A DNA stretch of 33,835 nt, from NCBI GenBank assembly GCA_024224995.1, contig JAAENB010000727.1, positions 1 to 33,835 of the forward strand, read 5' to 3'. Both the position numbers and the translations under genes were made by a program. Below the pieces are notes generated by a model. It did no database searches, was not told the origin of the DNA, and worked only from the letters and a program-made list of their open reading frames with translations. The stretch comes from a bacterium. Lineage in GTDB: Bacteria; Spirochaetota; UBA4802; UBA5550. This document shows positions 23,739-31,030 of this stretch, one piece after another (position 1 is the first letter of the stretch; every line of letters starts with the position of its first letter).

Positions 23739-24873
23739 GCAGTTTGATTAGAGTCTCTACAAACAATGTGACATCTTTTTCCTGATGCAGAGCTGTTGCA
23801 CTGAGCCGTAAAATGGCTTTCCCCCTGGGAACCGTGGGATATCGAGCCGGCAGTAAATAGATACCTTTCCGGAGCAGCGCCTCACTTATTGCGAGAGCCT
23901 TTTTCTCATCACCCATGGGAATGGAAATAATATGGGCGTCTCCCGAGACTTCGACCCCCTCTCCAATAAGTCTTTCTTTTATATTAGTGCATAGATCCCG
24001 GAGATGGTTTCTTTCCGTATCAAGGCCCGGCAGCATTTCCAGGATATCCAGGGCTGTTGCGGCGTGCGCCTCAGGCAGGGTGGTTGAATAGATCAGGGGA
24101 GAAGAAAAGTTTATAAAATATTCTTTTAGTGTTGCCGGAAGCAGCAGAAAGGCTCCAAAAAATCCCAGGGCCTTTCCCATTGTTCCTACAGCTATATCTG
24201 CCGTGTTTCCGGCAATCCCTCTGCCTCCTTTTCCAAGGGCTCCAAAAGAATGAGCTTCATCTACAATAGTCAAAAGGCTGTGATCCCGCTTCAGGGATTC
24301 CAGCCCGGAAATATCCAGCAGGTCGCCATCCATGCTAAAAAGAGATTCTGTTATTACGGGAGCAGCGTTTATCCCGGGGGCTGCTTTTTCCAGCCTTTTG
24401 CGCAAGTGGCTCATTGAGTTATGTTTAAACCCGTGAACGCTTGCTCCCGAGAGGACCATTCCTGTTACGGTGCTTGCGTGTATATGCTTGTCAAAAAAAA
24501 TAGTATCTTCCGCGTTAAAGAGGGTTGAAACCAGCGCGACATTTGCCTGGTACCCTGAAGGGAAGAATAGCGCGTCTTCATACCCAAAGTATCGGGCATA
24601 TTCCTGCTCTGCCCTGTTTATTAATGAAAAGTTTCCCGAAACCAGGCGGGACGATGAAGACGAGGTTCCGTATTTTTTAAAATTGCGTGCCGCTTTTTTT
24701 CCGAGCTTCCGGGACGAGGCCAGTCCCAGGTAATCATTTGAAGCAAAATTAAGCTGCCTGCTTTTGTTGATATATATATATCGCCCTGATCGCTCCTCTA
24801 TTACTGCCGGAGCTCGGTACAGGCCCAGATCTTTTTGAATTTTTAATTCCTGTTCATATCGTTTTGTAAACAT
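23731..24873 (-). CDS. bioF: 8-amino-7-oxononanoate synthase (BioF)
   Basis: 380 aa, ATG with AAAGGT eight bases upstream, overlapping the end of the hotdog gene by 31 bases. PLP alpha-oxoamine synthase: LNFASNDYLGLA (about 39-50), GTSSSSSRLVSGN (about 69-81), TIVDEAHSFGALGKGGRG (PLP aspartate and His), AVGTMGKALGFFGAF (PLP lysine, about 228-242), NFSSPLIYSTTLP. BioF condenses a pimeloyl thioester with L-alanine to give KAPA, the first committed biotin step. Other alpha-oxoamine synthases (KBL, ALAS, SPT-like) share the fold, but bioA in the same cluster makes BioF by far the best call. The protein ends the operon and meets the GIDE gene tail to tail. Confidence 0.88.
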   Translation of the reverse strand: MFTKRYEQELKIQKDLGLYRAPAVIEERSGRYIYINKSRQLNFASNDYLGLASSRKLGKKAARNFKKYGTSSSSSRLVSGNFSLINRAEQEYARYFGYEDALFFPSGYQANVALVSTLFNAEDTIFFDKHIHASTVTGMVLSGASVHGFKHNSMSHLRKRLEKAAPGINAAPVITESLFSMDGDLLDISGLESLKRDHSLLTIVDEAHSFGALGKGGRGIAGNTADIAVGTMGKALGFFGAFLLLPATLKEYFINFSSPLIYSTTLPEAHAATALDILEMLPGLDTERNHLRDLCTNIKERLIGEGVEVSGDAHIISIPMGDEKKALAISEALLRKGIYLLPARYPTVPRGKAILRLSATALHQEKDVTLFVETLIKLLN

Positions 24874-25304
24874 GTAAATACCTTTCGATAATGCTGCTCC
24901 AGGATTTCTTCTTTAAATCCCGCTCCATATTCTACTGTGGCAAAAAGCATTGTTCCCCTGGCATAAGCCCGGTTTTCCAGTTTTGCCTCCAGCTCATATT
25001 GAAATGCCCGGCTGCTGCTGCTCAAGAGCTTTCCTTCCAGGAAATATGCCCCTGTCTCAAGTTCTTCTTCCGGTTCTACCGGTTCTATAATAAGCTCTTC
25101 AATTTTCAACAAAAAAGCATGCCTGCGAAATTCAGTTCGATATCGCACATGAAGAGCTCCAAGCTGCGCAAGCACTTCAATTAAAAAAAAACTCTCCGCG
25201 CTCCGCTCCTTGCTTATTCCGGTTATTTGATTTTCATCAATACCGGTAATTCTTTCAAGAAGAATAAAACTATCGAGCGCTGTATTTATTTTTATTTGTT
25301 CCAT
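24843..25304 (-). CDS. FabZ-like hotdog protein, Glu-bearing half
   Basis: 153 aa. The pattern follows FabZ: FILLERITGI at residues 13-22 (FabZ FLLVDRV), AESFFLIEVLAQLGALHVRY (about 36-55) aligned to FabZ EAMAQ, then LKIEELIIEPVEPEEELETG and the final strands. The HFPGxPxxPG segment carrying the catalytic His is absent: the chain goes directly from ESFF to LIEVLAQ. The glutamate of the active site is present. The His-bearing partner is encoded at 28906-29229. The gene lies between a repeat-filled gap (after the ketosynthase) and bioF, with which it overlaps. Confidence 0.75.
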   Translation of the reverse strand: MEQIKINTALDSFILLERITGIDENQITGISKERSAESFFLIEVLAQLGALHVRYRTEFRRHAFLLKIEELIIEPVEPEEELETGAYFLEGKLLSSSSRAFQYELEAKLENRAYARGTMLFATVEYGAGFKEEILEQHYRKVFTCLQNDMNRN

Positions 25305-25330
25305 CTTTTTGTTCTCTCAAGAAACTCTTT

Positions 25331-25610
25331 TTAAATAGGGCCTGTTTCCGGGGATTTTGCCCGGGGCCGCACCCCTCGGAGGGGCGGTTTCAGAGACGTT
25401 GCAGTGCAACGCCTCTACGGGCCTTTTCCCGAAGATATTGGCCGAAGCACATCTTAGCAAAACGCACCCCTCGCAGGAGTCGCGCCCCTTCCCGGAATCC
25501 TCATAGCCCTGGCCGGAAACCAGCCAGTAAAGGCGTTGCACTGCAACGTCTCTCAGAACCAAACCCTTGCCCGGGGCATCTTCGCAAAATAGACCCCGGT
25601 GTAAGCACAG
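25331..25610. repeat. GC-rich repeat element with inverted palindromes
   Basis: Fills the 314-base gap between the ketosynthase stop and the hotdog gene. Contains a palindrome built on CGTTGCAGTGCAACG at 25392-25416 and an exact inverted 23-bp copy at 25531-25553, plus repeated GCCCGGGG blocks. It is more GC-rich than the genes around it. A short frame crossing it has no family resemblance and is not called. It looks like an intergenic repeat inserted within the operon. Confidence 0.7.
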
Positions 25611-25618
25611 TTTCCGAC

Positions 25619-26881
25619 CTATTTTTTCCCTGCCATCCGGTGTCTGAGCGGAGCCGAAGACCCGGGCCACCCATCACCGAGCCTTCGAATAATCAATACC
25701 GCGTTTTGGCCGCCAAATCCAAAATTATGAAGCACGCAATTTTTCACGCTCCTCTGCTCCGGGGCGCTTACAAAATTTATTTCACTGTGGCAGGGATCGC
25801 GTAAATTTCGTATTGGCGGAATAAAATTGTGTTCCATACAGGCGAGAACAAGGGCCAGTTCTACTGCTCCGCATGCAGCAGAAAGATGCCCAATCCAGGA
25901 TTTCAGTGCAGTAACAGAGGGCTTGCCCGGGCCATAGACACGGTGTACCAGTTCCGCTTCCATCTCGTCATTGCGGGGAGTTCCGGTCCCATGCGTTGAA
26001 ACAAGGTCAATATCCTCCGGAACAAGACCGGCTTCAGTGAGAGCTTCTCGTGCCGCCTGTTCCGCCCACTCTCCTCCGGGGGCCGGTGCAGTCATTGAAT
26101 ACCCGTCTATTGAGCTGCCGTATCCGCCTATTTCACACAAAATAGACGCGTTCCTTTTTTGAGCGTGTTCAAGCTCCTCAAGCAAAAAGAAGGCTCCTCC
26201 TTCTCCCGCGATAAATCCCCGTCTTTCCTTACTAAAAGGAATATAGTCCTGTTCCGGGTTGCCGTCCCCGGTCCAAAGAGCCCGGGCCTTTTTATATGCC
26301 AGTATCCCCCCAGGATTGATCCGGGAATCTCCGCCTCCGGCAAAAACCAGGTCACTGCTGCCATGCTTGATATTTCTAAAAGCCTCTCCTATTGCCTGCA
26401 AAGAAGCTGAACAGGCCGTACTGATAGTAAGGCTGTTTCCATGGAGTCCCAGAAACTGCGTTATGGCCGATGACGCGGTATTGGGAAGAAATTTGAGCAG
26501 CCAGAGCGCCTGGAGCTCTTCATGATCCAGGTTTCCGGAATTTATTTCGGGAAATTCTTTTCCAATATCAAGATTTGGTCCGGCCCCGGTATAGAGCCCT
26601 GCTTTCGCGAGCGTTTCCTGGTCCAGGTTAGACCTGCCCAGGGCTTCAAGCGCAGTTGCAAGGGAGAATTGAGCTCCCCTGTTTAAATAGCGGCTGTTCT
26701 TAAAGCGGCCCGTTAACGCTTTCAGGTCGAAATCGTGTATTGGGGAGACTGCTGTTTCCGGGGCAAAACCGGGCCGTTCCATAGAAACAATCCCTGAGGT
26801 AAACCGGTCATATATCTCCTGTACGGAAGATCCAAGTGAGGAACGGACTCCCATAGCTGTTATTACTACCCGTCGGCTCAT
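25619..26881 (-). CDS. FabF-type beta-ketoacyl-ACP synthase
   Basis: 420 aa, ATG overlapping the nitroreductase stop (TAATG). Complete condensing-enzyme triad: Cys in ISTACSASLQAIG (about 153-165), His in STHGTGTPRNDEME (about 291-304), and Lys-x(4)-His in ALKSWIGHLSAACG (about 323-336). C-terminal NFGFGGQNAVLIIR is the usual Gly-rich strand. Family length is about 410; a short polar tail follows here. It joins malonyl-ACP to an acyl thioester. Placed between bioA and bioF with its own ACP and reductase, it is probably dedicated to making the pimeloyl chain rather than housekeeping lipid synthesis. Gene named only by family because specificity cannot be read. Confidence 0.88.
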   Translation of the reverse strand: MSRRVVITAMGVRSSLGSSVQEIYDRFTSGIVSMERPGFAPETAVSPIHDFDLKALTGRFKNSRYLNRGAQFSLATALEALGRSNLDQETLAKAGLYTGAGPNLDIGKEFPEINSGNLDHEELQALWLLKFLPNTASSAITQFLGLHGNSLTISTACSASLQAIGEAFRNIKHGSSDLVFAGGGDSRINPGGILAYKKARALWTGDGNPEQDYIPFSKERRGFIAGEGGAFFLLEELEHAQKRNASILCEIGGYGSSIDGYSMTAPAPGGEWAEQAAREALTEAGLVPEDIDLVSTHGTGTPRNDEMEAELVHRVYGPGKPSVTALKSWIGHLSAACGAVELALVLACMEHNFIPPIRNLRDPCHSEINFVSAPEQRSVKNCVLHNFGFGGQNAVLIIRRLGDGWPGSSAPLRHRMAGKK

Positions 26882-27504
26882 TATATCTCCATATATAGTT
26901 CTTCAATGGGTTTTCTTTTTAAATCCCCGGGTGTTTCATCGGGATATCCCGCGGTAATAAAGCAGACAATCCTTAAACTTGAATCTGGGAGCAGGTTCTC
27001 TCCTCCCCGCATAAAGGTTAGCGGTGCCGTAAGGACACAGGTGCCAATTCCCAGTTCCGCTCCTTTGAGAAGAAAGGTATTCAGTGCCAGACCCGCTGAT
27101 ATATCTCCATCCGTATACTGCCGGATGTCACGGTCAAGAACTCCCGCCTCAAACAGTTTTTTTGAAAACCCGCCGGGTTCTTCCACTGCCAGGGCAAAAA
27201 GCAGCGGGGCTTCAAACATAAATTGTGAATACCGGTAATAGACATTAATATGATTCCGGATTTTTTTGGGGACTCCCGGTTTTTCCAGTTTTTGCAGCAA
27301 GTTTGTATAACCTGAATCAAGAGCATTCTTTAATTTTTCGCGAATTTCCGTACCCGCGCATTTTATAAAACGAACAGGCTGAGAATTGGACGGGGATGGA
27401 GCATAGCGAACCAGTTCTAACATGCGTGCTATATCCTCTTCAGGCGGGATCTCCTGCCGGTATTTTCGAATGCTTCTTCTAATTTTTACCGTCTCATCCA
27501 GCAT
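26881..27504 (-). CDS. Nitroreductase-family flavoprotein
   Basis: 207 aa from the ATG at 27504, which lies 7 bases after the ACP stop. A start at 27549 would bury 38 bases in the ACP gene and has no ribosome site. Family signatures: KIRRSIRKYRQEIPPE at the N-terminus (FMN phosphate binding), YAPSPSNSQPVRFI (about 48-61), DISAGLALNTFLLKGAELGIG (about 148-168), GYPDE near the end. These enzymes bind FMN and use NAD(P)H. In this cluster it occupies the place where an elongation cycle would need an enoyl reductase. That role is only inferred; a quinone- or dehydrogenase-type function is equally possible. Confidence 0.82.
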   Translation of the reverse strand: MLDETVKIRRSIRKYRQEIPPEEDIARMLELVRYAPSPSNSQPVRFIKCAGTEIREKLKNALDSGYTNLLQKLEKPGVPKKIRNHINVYYRYSQFMFEAPLLFALAVEEPGGFSKKLFEAGVLDRDIRQYTDGDISAGLALNTFLLKGAELGIGTCVLTAPLTFMRGGENLLPDSSLRIVCFITAGYPDETPGDLKRKPIEELYMEI

Positions 27505-27511
27505 TACATAT

Positions 27512-27892
27512 CTACCGGGAAGATTTTTTAAAATCGATATATCGCGCAAGGTCTTTTACTTTGAGAGCCGGTCCTGTTCCCAGTTCCGACCGGATTTCGC
27601 TTATTCTTGTTTCATCGAGAAAGCGGTAGCGGCCTGCAAGGTATTCATCAACGGTATTCTCTTTTTCTACTGCTTCTTCCATATGAAGCCGGAACTTGCT
27701 TAAAAAGAGTTCTTCGTCAATTACCTCTATTTTAAAGGCGGAATTCAGGGAAACGGCTATTTCCAGCAGATCAATAGATTCGGTTCCCAGTTCCCTGAAC
27801 AGGTAAGATTCCGGGCTAATTTCTTCTTCCGGTATATCGAGAATATGGGCAAGTATTTTTTTTATCGTAGCAAAGGTTTCTGTAGTAGTCAT
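27512..27892 (-). CDS. Dedicated acyl carrier protein (extended)
   Basis: 126 aa against about 80 for AcpP. Helix I ETFATIKKILAHILDIPEEE, then the phosphopantetheine site LFRELGTESIDLLEIAVSLN (about residues 31-50), with the attachment Ser in ES-I instead of the usual DSL. A roughly 45-residue insertion after helix II (EELFLSKFRLHMEEAV and onward) precedes the last helix VKDLARYIDF. The Ser and its surroundings are intact, so it should be a working carrier. Lying between the ketoreductase (18 bases) and the flavoprotein (7 bases), it is probably the carrier on which this cluster builds its acyl chain. Confidence 0.85.
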   Translation of the reverse strand: MTTTETFATIKKILAHILDIPEEEISPESYLFRELGTESIDLLEIAVSLNSAFKIEVIDEELFLSKFRLHMEEAVEKENTVDEYLAGRYRFLDETRISEIRSELGTGPALKVKDLARYIDFKKSSR

Positions 27893-27910
27893 AGTTTAAT
27901 AAACTCCGTG

Positions 27911-28654
27911 TTATTTTCCCGCAGTTAATCCGCCGTCCATGGTAATTTCAACCGCGTTTATCCCCGCAGCGCTTTCGGAAAGCAAAAACAGGATTGTTTG
28001 CGCTACCTCTTCCGTGGAAAGCACTTTTCCGGAGGGGATCTTTTGCCTTAATTGTTCTCCGGCTTTTTTTATATAATCACTTCCCCTGCCCGCGTTTATA
28101 TAGCCGGGCCGGAGAGAGAGGCTGGTTATGCCCTTTCCGGCAAGCTCAATTCCCAGGGACCGGTAGAGTGCTTCTGAGGCGCACTTTGACGCAGCATAAA
28201 ATCCCTGGCCGGGATTGGGAGCCTGTGCTGCCGTAGATGAAACAAAGAGTAAACGGCCTCTTTTTTGAGCAAGCATTAGCCGGGAGACCCTGCGCAGCAG
28301 CTCTGCTCTGAATGTTATATTTTCGTTAAAATAGGCAGAAACTTCGCTCAATGAAGCCGACGCTACAAGGGATTCGTAATCGCCCTGGGCACAGTCCACT
28401 AAGTAGTCAATAGGCCCCGTTAGATCTTCAAATGCCCGGTCAAGAGACTCCGGCTCCTGCATGTTCAGGTATACAGTGCCGTAGCGGTCCGGGAATTCTT
28501 TTAGAAAAGCATCAATTTTAGCCAGTGCCTCATCACTTCTATACGACAGAACCGGGATCATGGCATGAGAAATCAGCAGCCGGGCTAGGTCAAGAGCCAG
28601 AGTGGAGTTTCCCCCGGTGATTAATACGTTTTTGCCAAAAAAATTTAATTTCAT
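27911..28654 (-). CDS. FabG-like short-chain dehydrogenase/reductase
   Basis: 247 aa from the ATG at 28654. A TTG one codon earlier is less likely. Cofactor loop VLITGGNSTLALDLARLL, where the usual TGxxxGIG reads TGGNSTLA. CAQGD replaces NNAG. Catalytic Ser in LLFVSSTAAQAPN and the YxxxK in GFYAASKCASEALYR are intact. C-terminal LRPGYINAGRG and AVEITMDGGLTAGK are typical of the family. Expected to reduce a 3-oxoacyl-ACP with NAD(P)H. It is separated from the upstream hotdog gene by 250 bases containing a long inverted repeat. Confidence 0.88.
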   Translation of the reverse strand: MKLNFFGKNVLITGGNSTLALDLARLLISHAMIPVLSYRSDEALAKIDAFLKEFPDRYGTVYLNMQEPESLDRAFEDLTGPIDYLVDCAQGDYESLVASASLSEVSAYFNENITFRAELLRRVSRLMLAQKRGRLLFVSSTAAQAPNPGQGFYAASKCASEALYRSLGIELAGKGITSLSLRPGYINAGRGSDYIKKAGEQLRQKIPSGKVLSTEEVAQTILFLLSESAAGINAVEITMDGGLTAGK

Positions 28655-28753
28655 CAAATTGGTCCTGTTTGAGTCTTGGTTGCAGTGGATTTTTTATTAA
28701 AATAAGCGGGAATTGTCAACCAAAAAGAGAGTTCCCATAACGGTATGTGAGCC

Positions 28754-28865
28754 CGGAATGTAAACTCTGCCTGGCGCAATACCTCCGCAGAACGTTCGGA
28801 ACTCGCTTCGCTCAAACAGCCTCACAACCTGCGGAGGTATTACTCCAGGCAGAGTTTACATTCCG
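28754..28865. repeat. Long inverted repeat inside the bio cluster
   Basis: Arms 28754-28790 and 28829-28865 match in inverted orientation at 35 of 37 positions (CGGAATGTAAACTCTGCCTG at the outer end), with a 38-base centre containing GTTCGGAACTCGCTTCG. It occupies the gap between the His-bearing hotdog gene and the reductase gene. It may be a mobile palindromic element or act as a transcription attenuator within the operon. Confidence 0.85.
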
Positions 28866-28905
28866 AATTACGTTTTTCGGTATATGAGTGAGAGCTGTTT
28901 TCGGG

Positions 28906-29229
28906 TTAATAGCCTATTTTTCCCGAGGAAACCAATTCATTGTTGTCGTAGAGTTTGCAGGTTAAGAATCCTGGTGTATGATTATCAGCATTATTGCTCT
29001 TTTCTTCTTCTTCTTTTTCTTCTATTTGATAGCGGTATTCACCAGGGGCTATGAACCGGGTAAACCTGAAGTTTTTGATTGATAAGGCGGTACTTGTATA
29101 TCCAATTGATCCGGCTGCTGTAATAAATGCCTGGATAACCAGGCTGCCGGGAACTACGGGGTTTCCCGGAAAATGATCAGCATAGATTCTGTCTTCAGGG
29201 TCAAAAAAAAAGATTCCGGTGTGGTCCAC
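28906..29229 (-). CDS. FabA/FabZ-like hotdog protein, His-bearing half
   Basis: 107 aa, GTG start two bases after the bioA stop, with GGGGGCG just before. The catalytic loop DHFPGNPVVPGSLVIQAF is at about residues 18-35. The His is present, but the residue corresponding to the FabZ glutamate (EAMAQ) is Gln (QAFIT). The N-terminal helix region of FabZ is missing, so it starts almost at the loop. The remaining strands (IKNFRFTRFIAPGEYRYQIE) are normal. Its partner at 24843-25304 has the opposite pattern. In FabZ the active site forms at the dimer interface with His from one chain and Glu from the other. Confidence 0.78.
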   Translation of the reverse strand: MDHTGIFFFDPEDRIYADHFPGNPVVPGSLVIQAFITAAGSIGYTSTALSIKNFRFTRFIAPGEYRYQIEEKEEEEKSNNADNHTPGFLTCKLYDNNELVSSGKIGY

Positions 29230-29231
29230 TC

Positions 29232-30623
29232 TTACGCCCCCTTTGGGGGATGGGGGGCTGTAACGGTCTTCACTGCGTCAAAAGTAATATCACAGATTTT
29301 ATCTATTTCTTCCATAGAAATAGAAAGAGGGGGCATTAGAATTATTACGTCTCCAAGGGGACGGATGAGGAGTCCCTTTTTCCTGGCTTCAAGAATGACA
29401 CGATGCCCTACCCGCTCTTCCACGGAGAAGGATTCTTTTGTTTCCCTGTTCGCCACGAGCTCAATCCCTATCATGATCCCTTGCTGACGGATATCGCCAA
29501 CATACGGCAGGGTGTAAAACTCCTTGAGGCGTTCGGTAAAGCGGTCTATTTTTGGGGCCAGGGTTTCCATGACCTGTTCCTCTTTAAAAACATCTATGGA
29601 CGCGATTGATACCGCGCAGGCAAGGGGGTTTCCCGTATAGGTATGACCGTGATAAAAGGCTTTAAATGCCGCGTGCTCTGCTAAAAATCCACGGTAAATT
29701 TTTTCACTCGTAAGGGTCGCGGCTAAGGGTAAATAGCCGCCGGAAATTCCTTTGGCCAGGGCCAGGATATCGGGTTGAACGTCTTCGTGTTCACAGGCGA
29801 AAAGTTTTCCTGTTTTTCCAAACCCCACTGCAACTTCATCAAGGACCAGGATAATATTATGCTTATGGCAAAGCTCTTGAGCCCGTTTTAAAAATCCCCG
29901 AGGATGGATAACTATTCCTGCCGCTCCCTGAACCAGGGGCTCTATTACAAAAGCTGCTGCCTCATGAGCGTGCTCCGTTAGTACCTGTTCCAGGTGGTCA
30001 AAACATTCCCGGGAACAGGATTTTCGTTCCTTTCCAAAGGGACAGCGGTAACAATGGGGAGATTCTACTTTAATGGAATCAAAAAGCAGGGCTCCGAATA
30101 TCTCGTGAAAGAGATCAATCCCTCCGAGACTTACGGATCCTATGGTATCGCCGTGATAGGCATTTTTCATGGATATGAATTTATTTTTTTTGGGGTCTCC
30201 TTCAGGAGCCTGCTGCTGGTACTGGTAAGCGATCTTGAGCGCTATTTCTACGGAGGTTGCTCCGTTGTCGGAATAAAAAACCCTGGTGAGGTCTTTTGGG
30301 GTAATGTCTACCAGCTTTTTCGCGCATTCAAGGGCTGGAACATTGCTGAGACCCAGTAAGGTGGAATGAGCTATTTTATCGACCTGGGCTTTCAGGGCGG
30401 CATCGAGCCGCTTGTGCCGGTGTCCGTGTACGTTTGTCCAGAGTGATGAAATACCATCGATATATTCTCTTCCCTGAACGTCTTTAAGGATACAGCCTTC
30501 CGCGCTTTCTATTATAACGGGATCATCTTTTTGATGCTCCTGCATCTGGGTAAACGGATACCAGAGATAATTTTGATCGTAATTCAGAAGGGTTTTTTCG
30601 TTTATATCAGCAGGTTTAGCCAA
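29232..30623 (-). CDS. bioA: Adenosylmethionine-8-amino-7-oxononanoate aminotransferase (BioA)
   Basis: 463 aa, TTG start with AAGGAG eight bases upstream. Class III PLP aminotransferase: LWYPFTQMQEH at the N-terminus (the Trp-Tyr substrate motif that marks BioA), YSDNGATSVEIALKIA, AYHGDTIGSVSLGG, ILVLDEVAVGFGKTG (PLP Asp), LAKGISGGYLPLAATL (PLP Lys), FYHGHTYTGNPLACA. BioA converts KAPA to DAPA, the second step of the shared biotin pathway. Length is slightly above the average of about 430-450. It starts two bases after the crystallin-J1-like gene, so the two are probably cotranscribed. bioB, bioD and bioC/bioH are not in the window. Confidence 0.95.
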   Translation of the reverse strand: MAKPADINEKTLLNYDQNYLWYPFTQMQEHQKDDPVIIESAEGCILKDVQGREYIDGISSLWTNVHGHRHKRLDAALKAQVDKIAHSTLLGLSNVPALECAKKLVDITPKDLTRVFYSDNGATSVEIALKIAYQYQQQAPEGDPKKNKFISMKNAYHGDTIGSVSLGGIDLFHEIFGALLFDSIKVESPHCYRCPFGKERKSCSRECFDHLEQVLTEHAHEAAAFVIEPLVQGAAGIVIHPRGFLKRAQELCHKHNIILVLDEVAVGFGKTGKLFACEHEDVQPDILALAKGISGGYLPLAATLTSEKIYRGFLAEHAAFKAFYHGHTYTGNPLACAVSIASIDVFKEEQVMETLAPKIDRFTERLKEFYTLPYVGDIRQQGIMIGIELVANRETKESFSVEERVGHRVILEARKKGLLIRPLGDVIILMPPLSISMEEIDKICDITFDAVKTVTAPHPPKGA

Positions 30624-30625
30624 GA

Positions 30626-30985
30626 TCAGTCTCCTTTTGGGGCCTCTCTATATTCCCCGATCACTTCTATAAGTCCAACAATATTTTTATTCAGTTCTTC
30701 CAGCTCTTCTGCCGGAACCCACCATTCAGTATGATACGATGCGCCAACGGTCTGAATTTCATACCGGTCCATAAACTTTTTTTTTACTTCAAACCGGGTT
30801 ACATACCCCACTCCGCTATCCCTGATATTCCATTTGACTGCGATCTCTTTTGCGTATTCTTCATTCGTTACGGGGTAAAATATGGGCTGGTCCGGCAAAC
30901 GCGGCGGCCATTTTTTATACCCGCTTTCTTTTACCAGGACTAATTCTTGAGGGCCCGTAGGTCTGTAAAGTGTTACTGTTCCCAT
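30626..30985 (-). CDS. Crystallin J1 / ADP-ribosylation-associated domain protein
   Basis: 119 aa. TLYRPTGPQELVLVKESGYK, WPPRLPDQPIFYPVTNEEYA, YVTRFEVKKKFMDRYEIQTV and HTEWWVPAEELEELN form the pattern I know as a small stand-alone domain annotated 'ADP-ribosylation/crystallin J1'. It contains no ADP-ribosylhydrolase catalytic motif, so the name should not be read as an activity. No ribosome site precedes the ATG. A promoter lies 8 bases upstream, so the mRNA may be leaderless and may continue into bioA. Confidence 0.75.
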   Translation of the reverse strand: MGTVTLYRPTGPQELVLVKESGYKKWPPRLPDQPIFYPVTNEEYAKEIAVKWNIRDSGVGYVTRFEVKKKFMDRYEIQTVGASYHTEWWVPAEELEELNKNIVGLIEVIGEYREAPKGD

Positions 30986-30993
30986 GGTGAAAC

Positions 30994-31022
30994 AAATTAT
31001 GGAAGGTAAAAGCTCCTGTCAA
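30994..31022 (-). promoter_or_regulatory. Promoter of the crystallin-J1-like gene and probably the bio cluster
   Basis: TTGACA (31022-31017), 17-base spacer, TAATTT (30999-30994), then 8 bases to the ATG. The -35 hexamer lies within the 15-bp direct repeat that flanks the toxin-antitoxin pair. No BirA-type operator was seen here. Confidence 0.65.
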
Positions 31023-31030
31023 GAGCATTA
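31016..31030 (+). repeat. 15-bp direct repeat, left copy
   Basis: CTGTCAAGAGCATTA, identical to 31632-31646. It covers the stop codon of the ParE-like gene and the -35 box of the next gene. Confidence 0.85.

Noticed and set aside
25317..25670. 117-aa frame on the minus strand between ketosynthase and hotdog genes
   Set aside because: It runs through the inverted-repeat element, has the odd Cys/Gly/Arg composition of translated repeats, and overlaps the ketosynthase end in another frame.
28754..28865. TGTAAAC...GTTTACA in the inverted repeat as a BirA operator
   Set aside because: BirA half-sites should be about 14-16 bases apart; here they are over 80 bases apart and only part of much longer arms.
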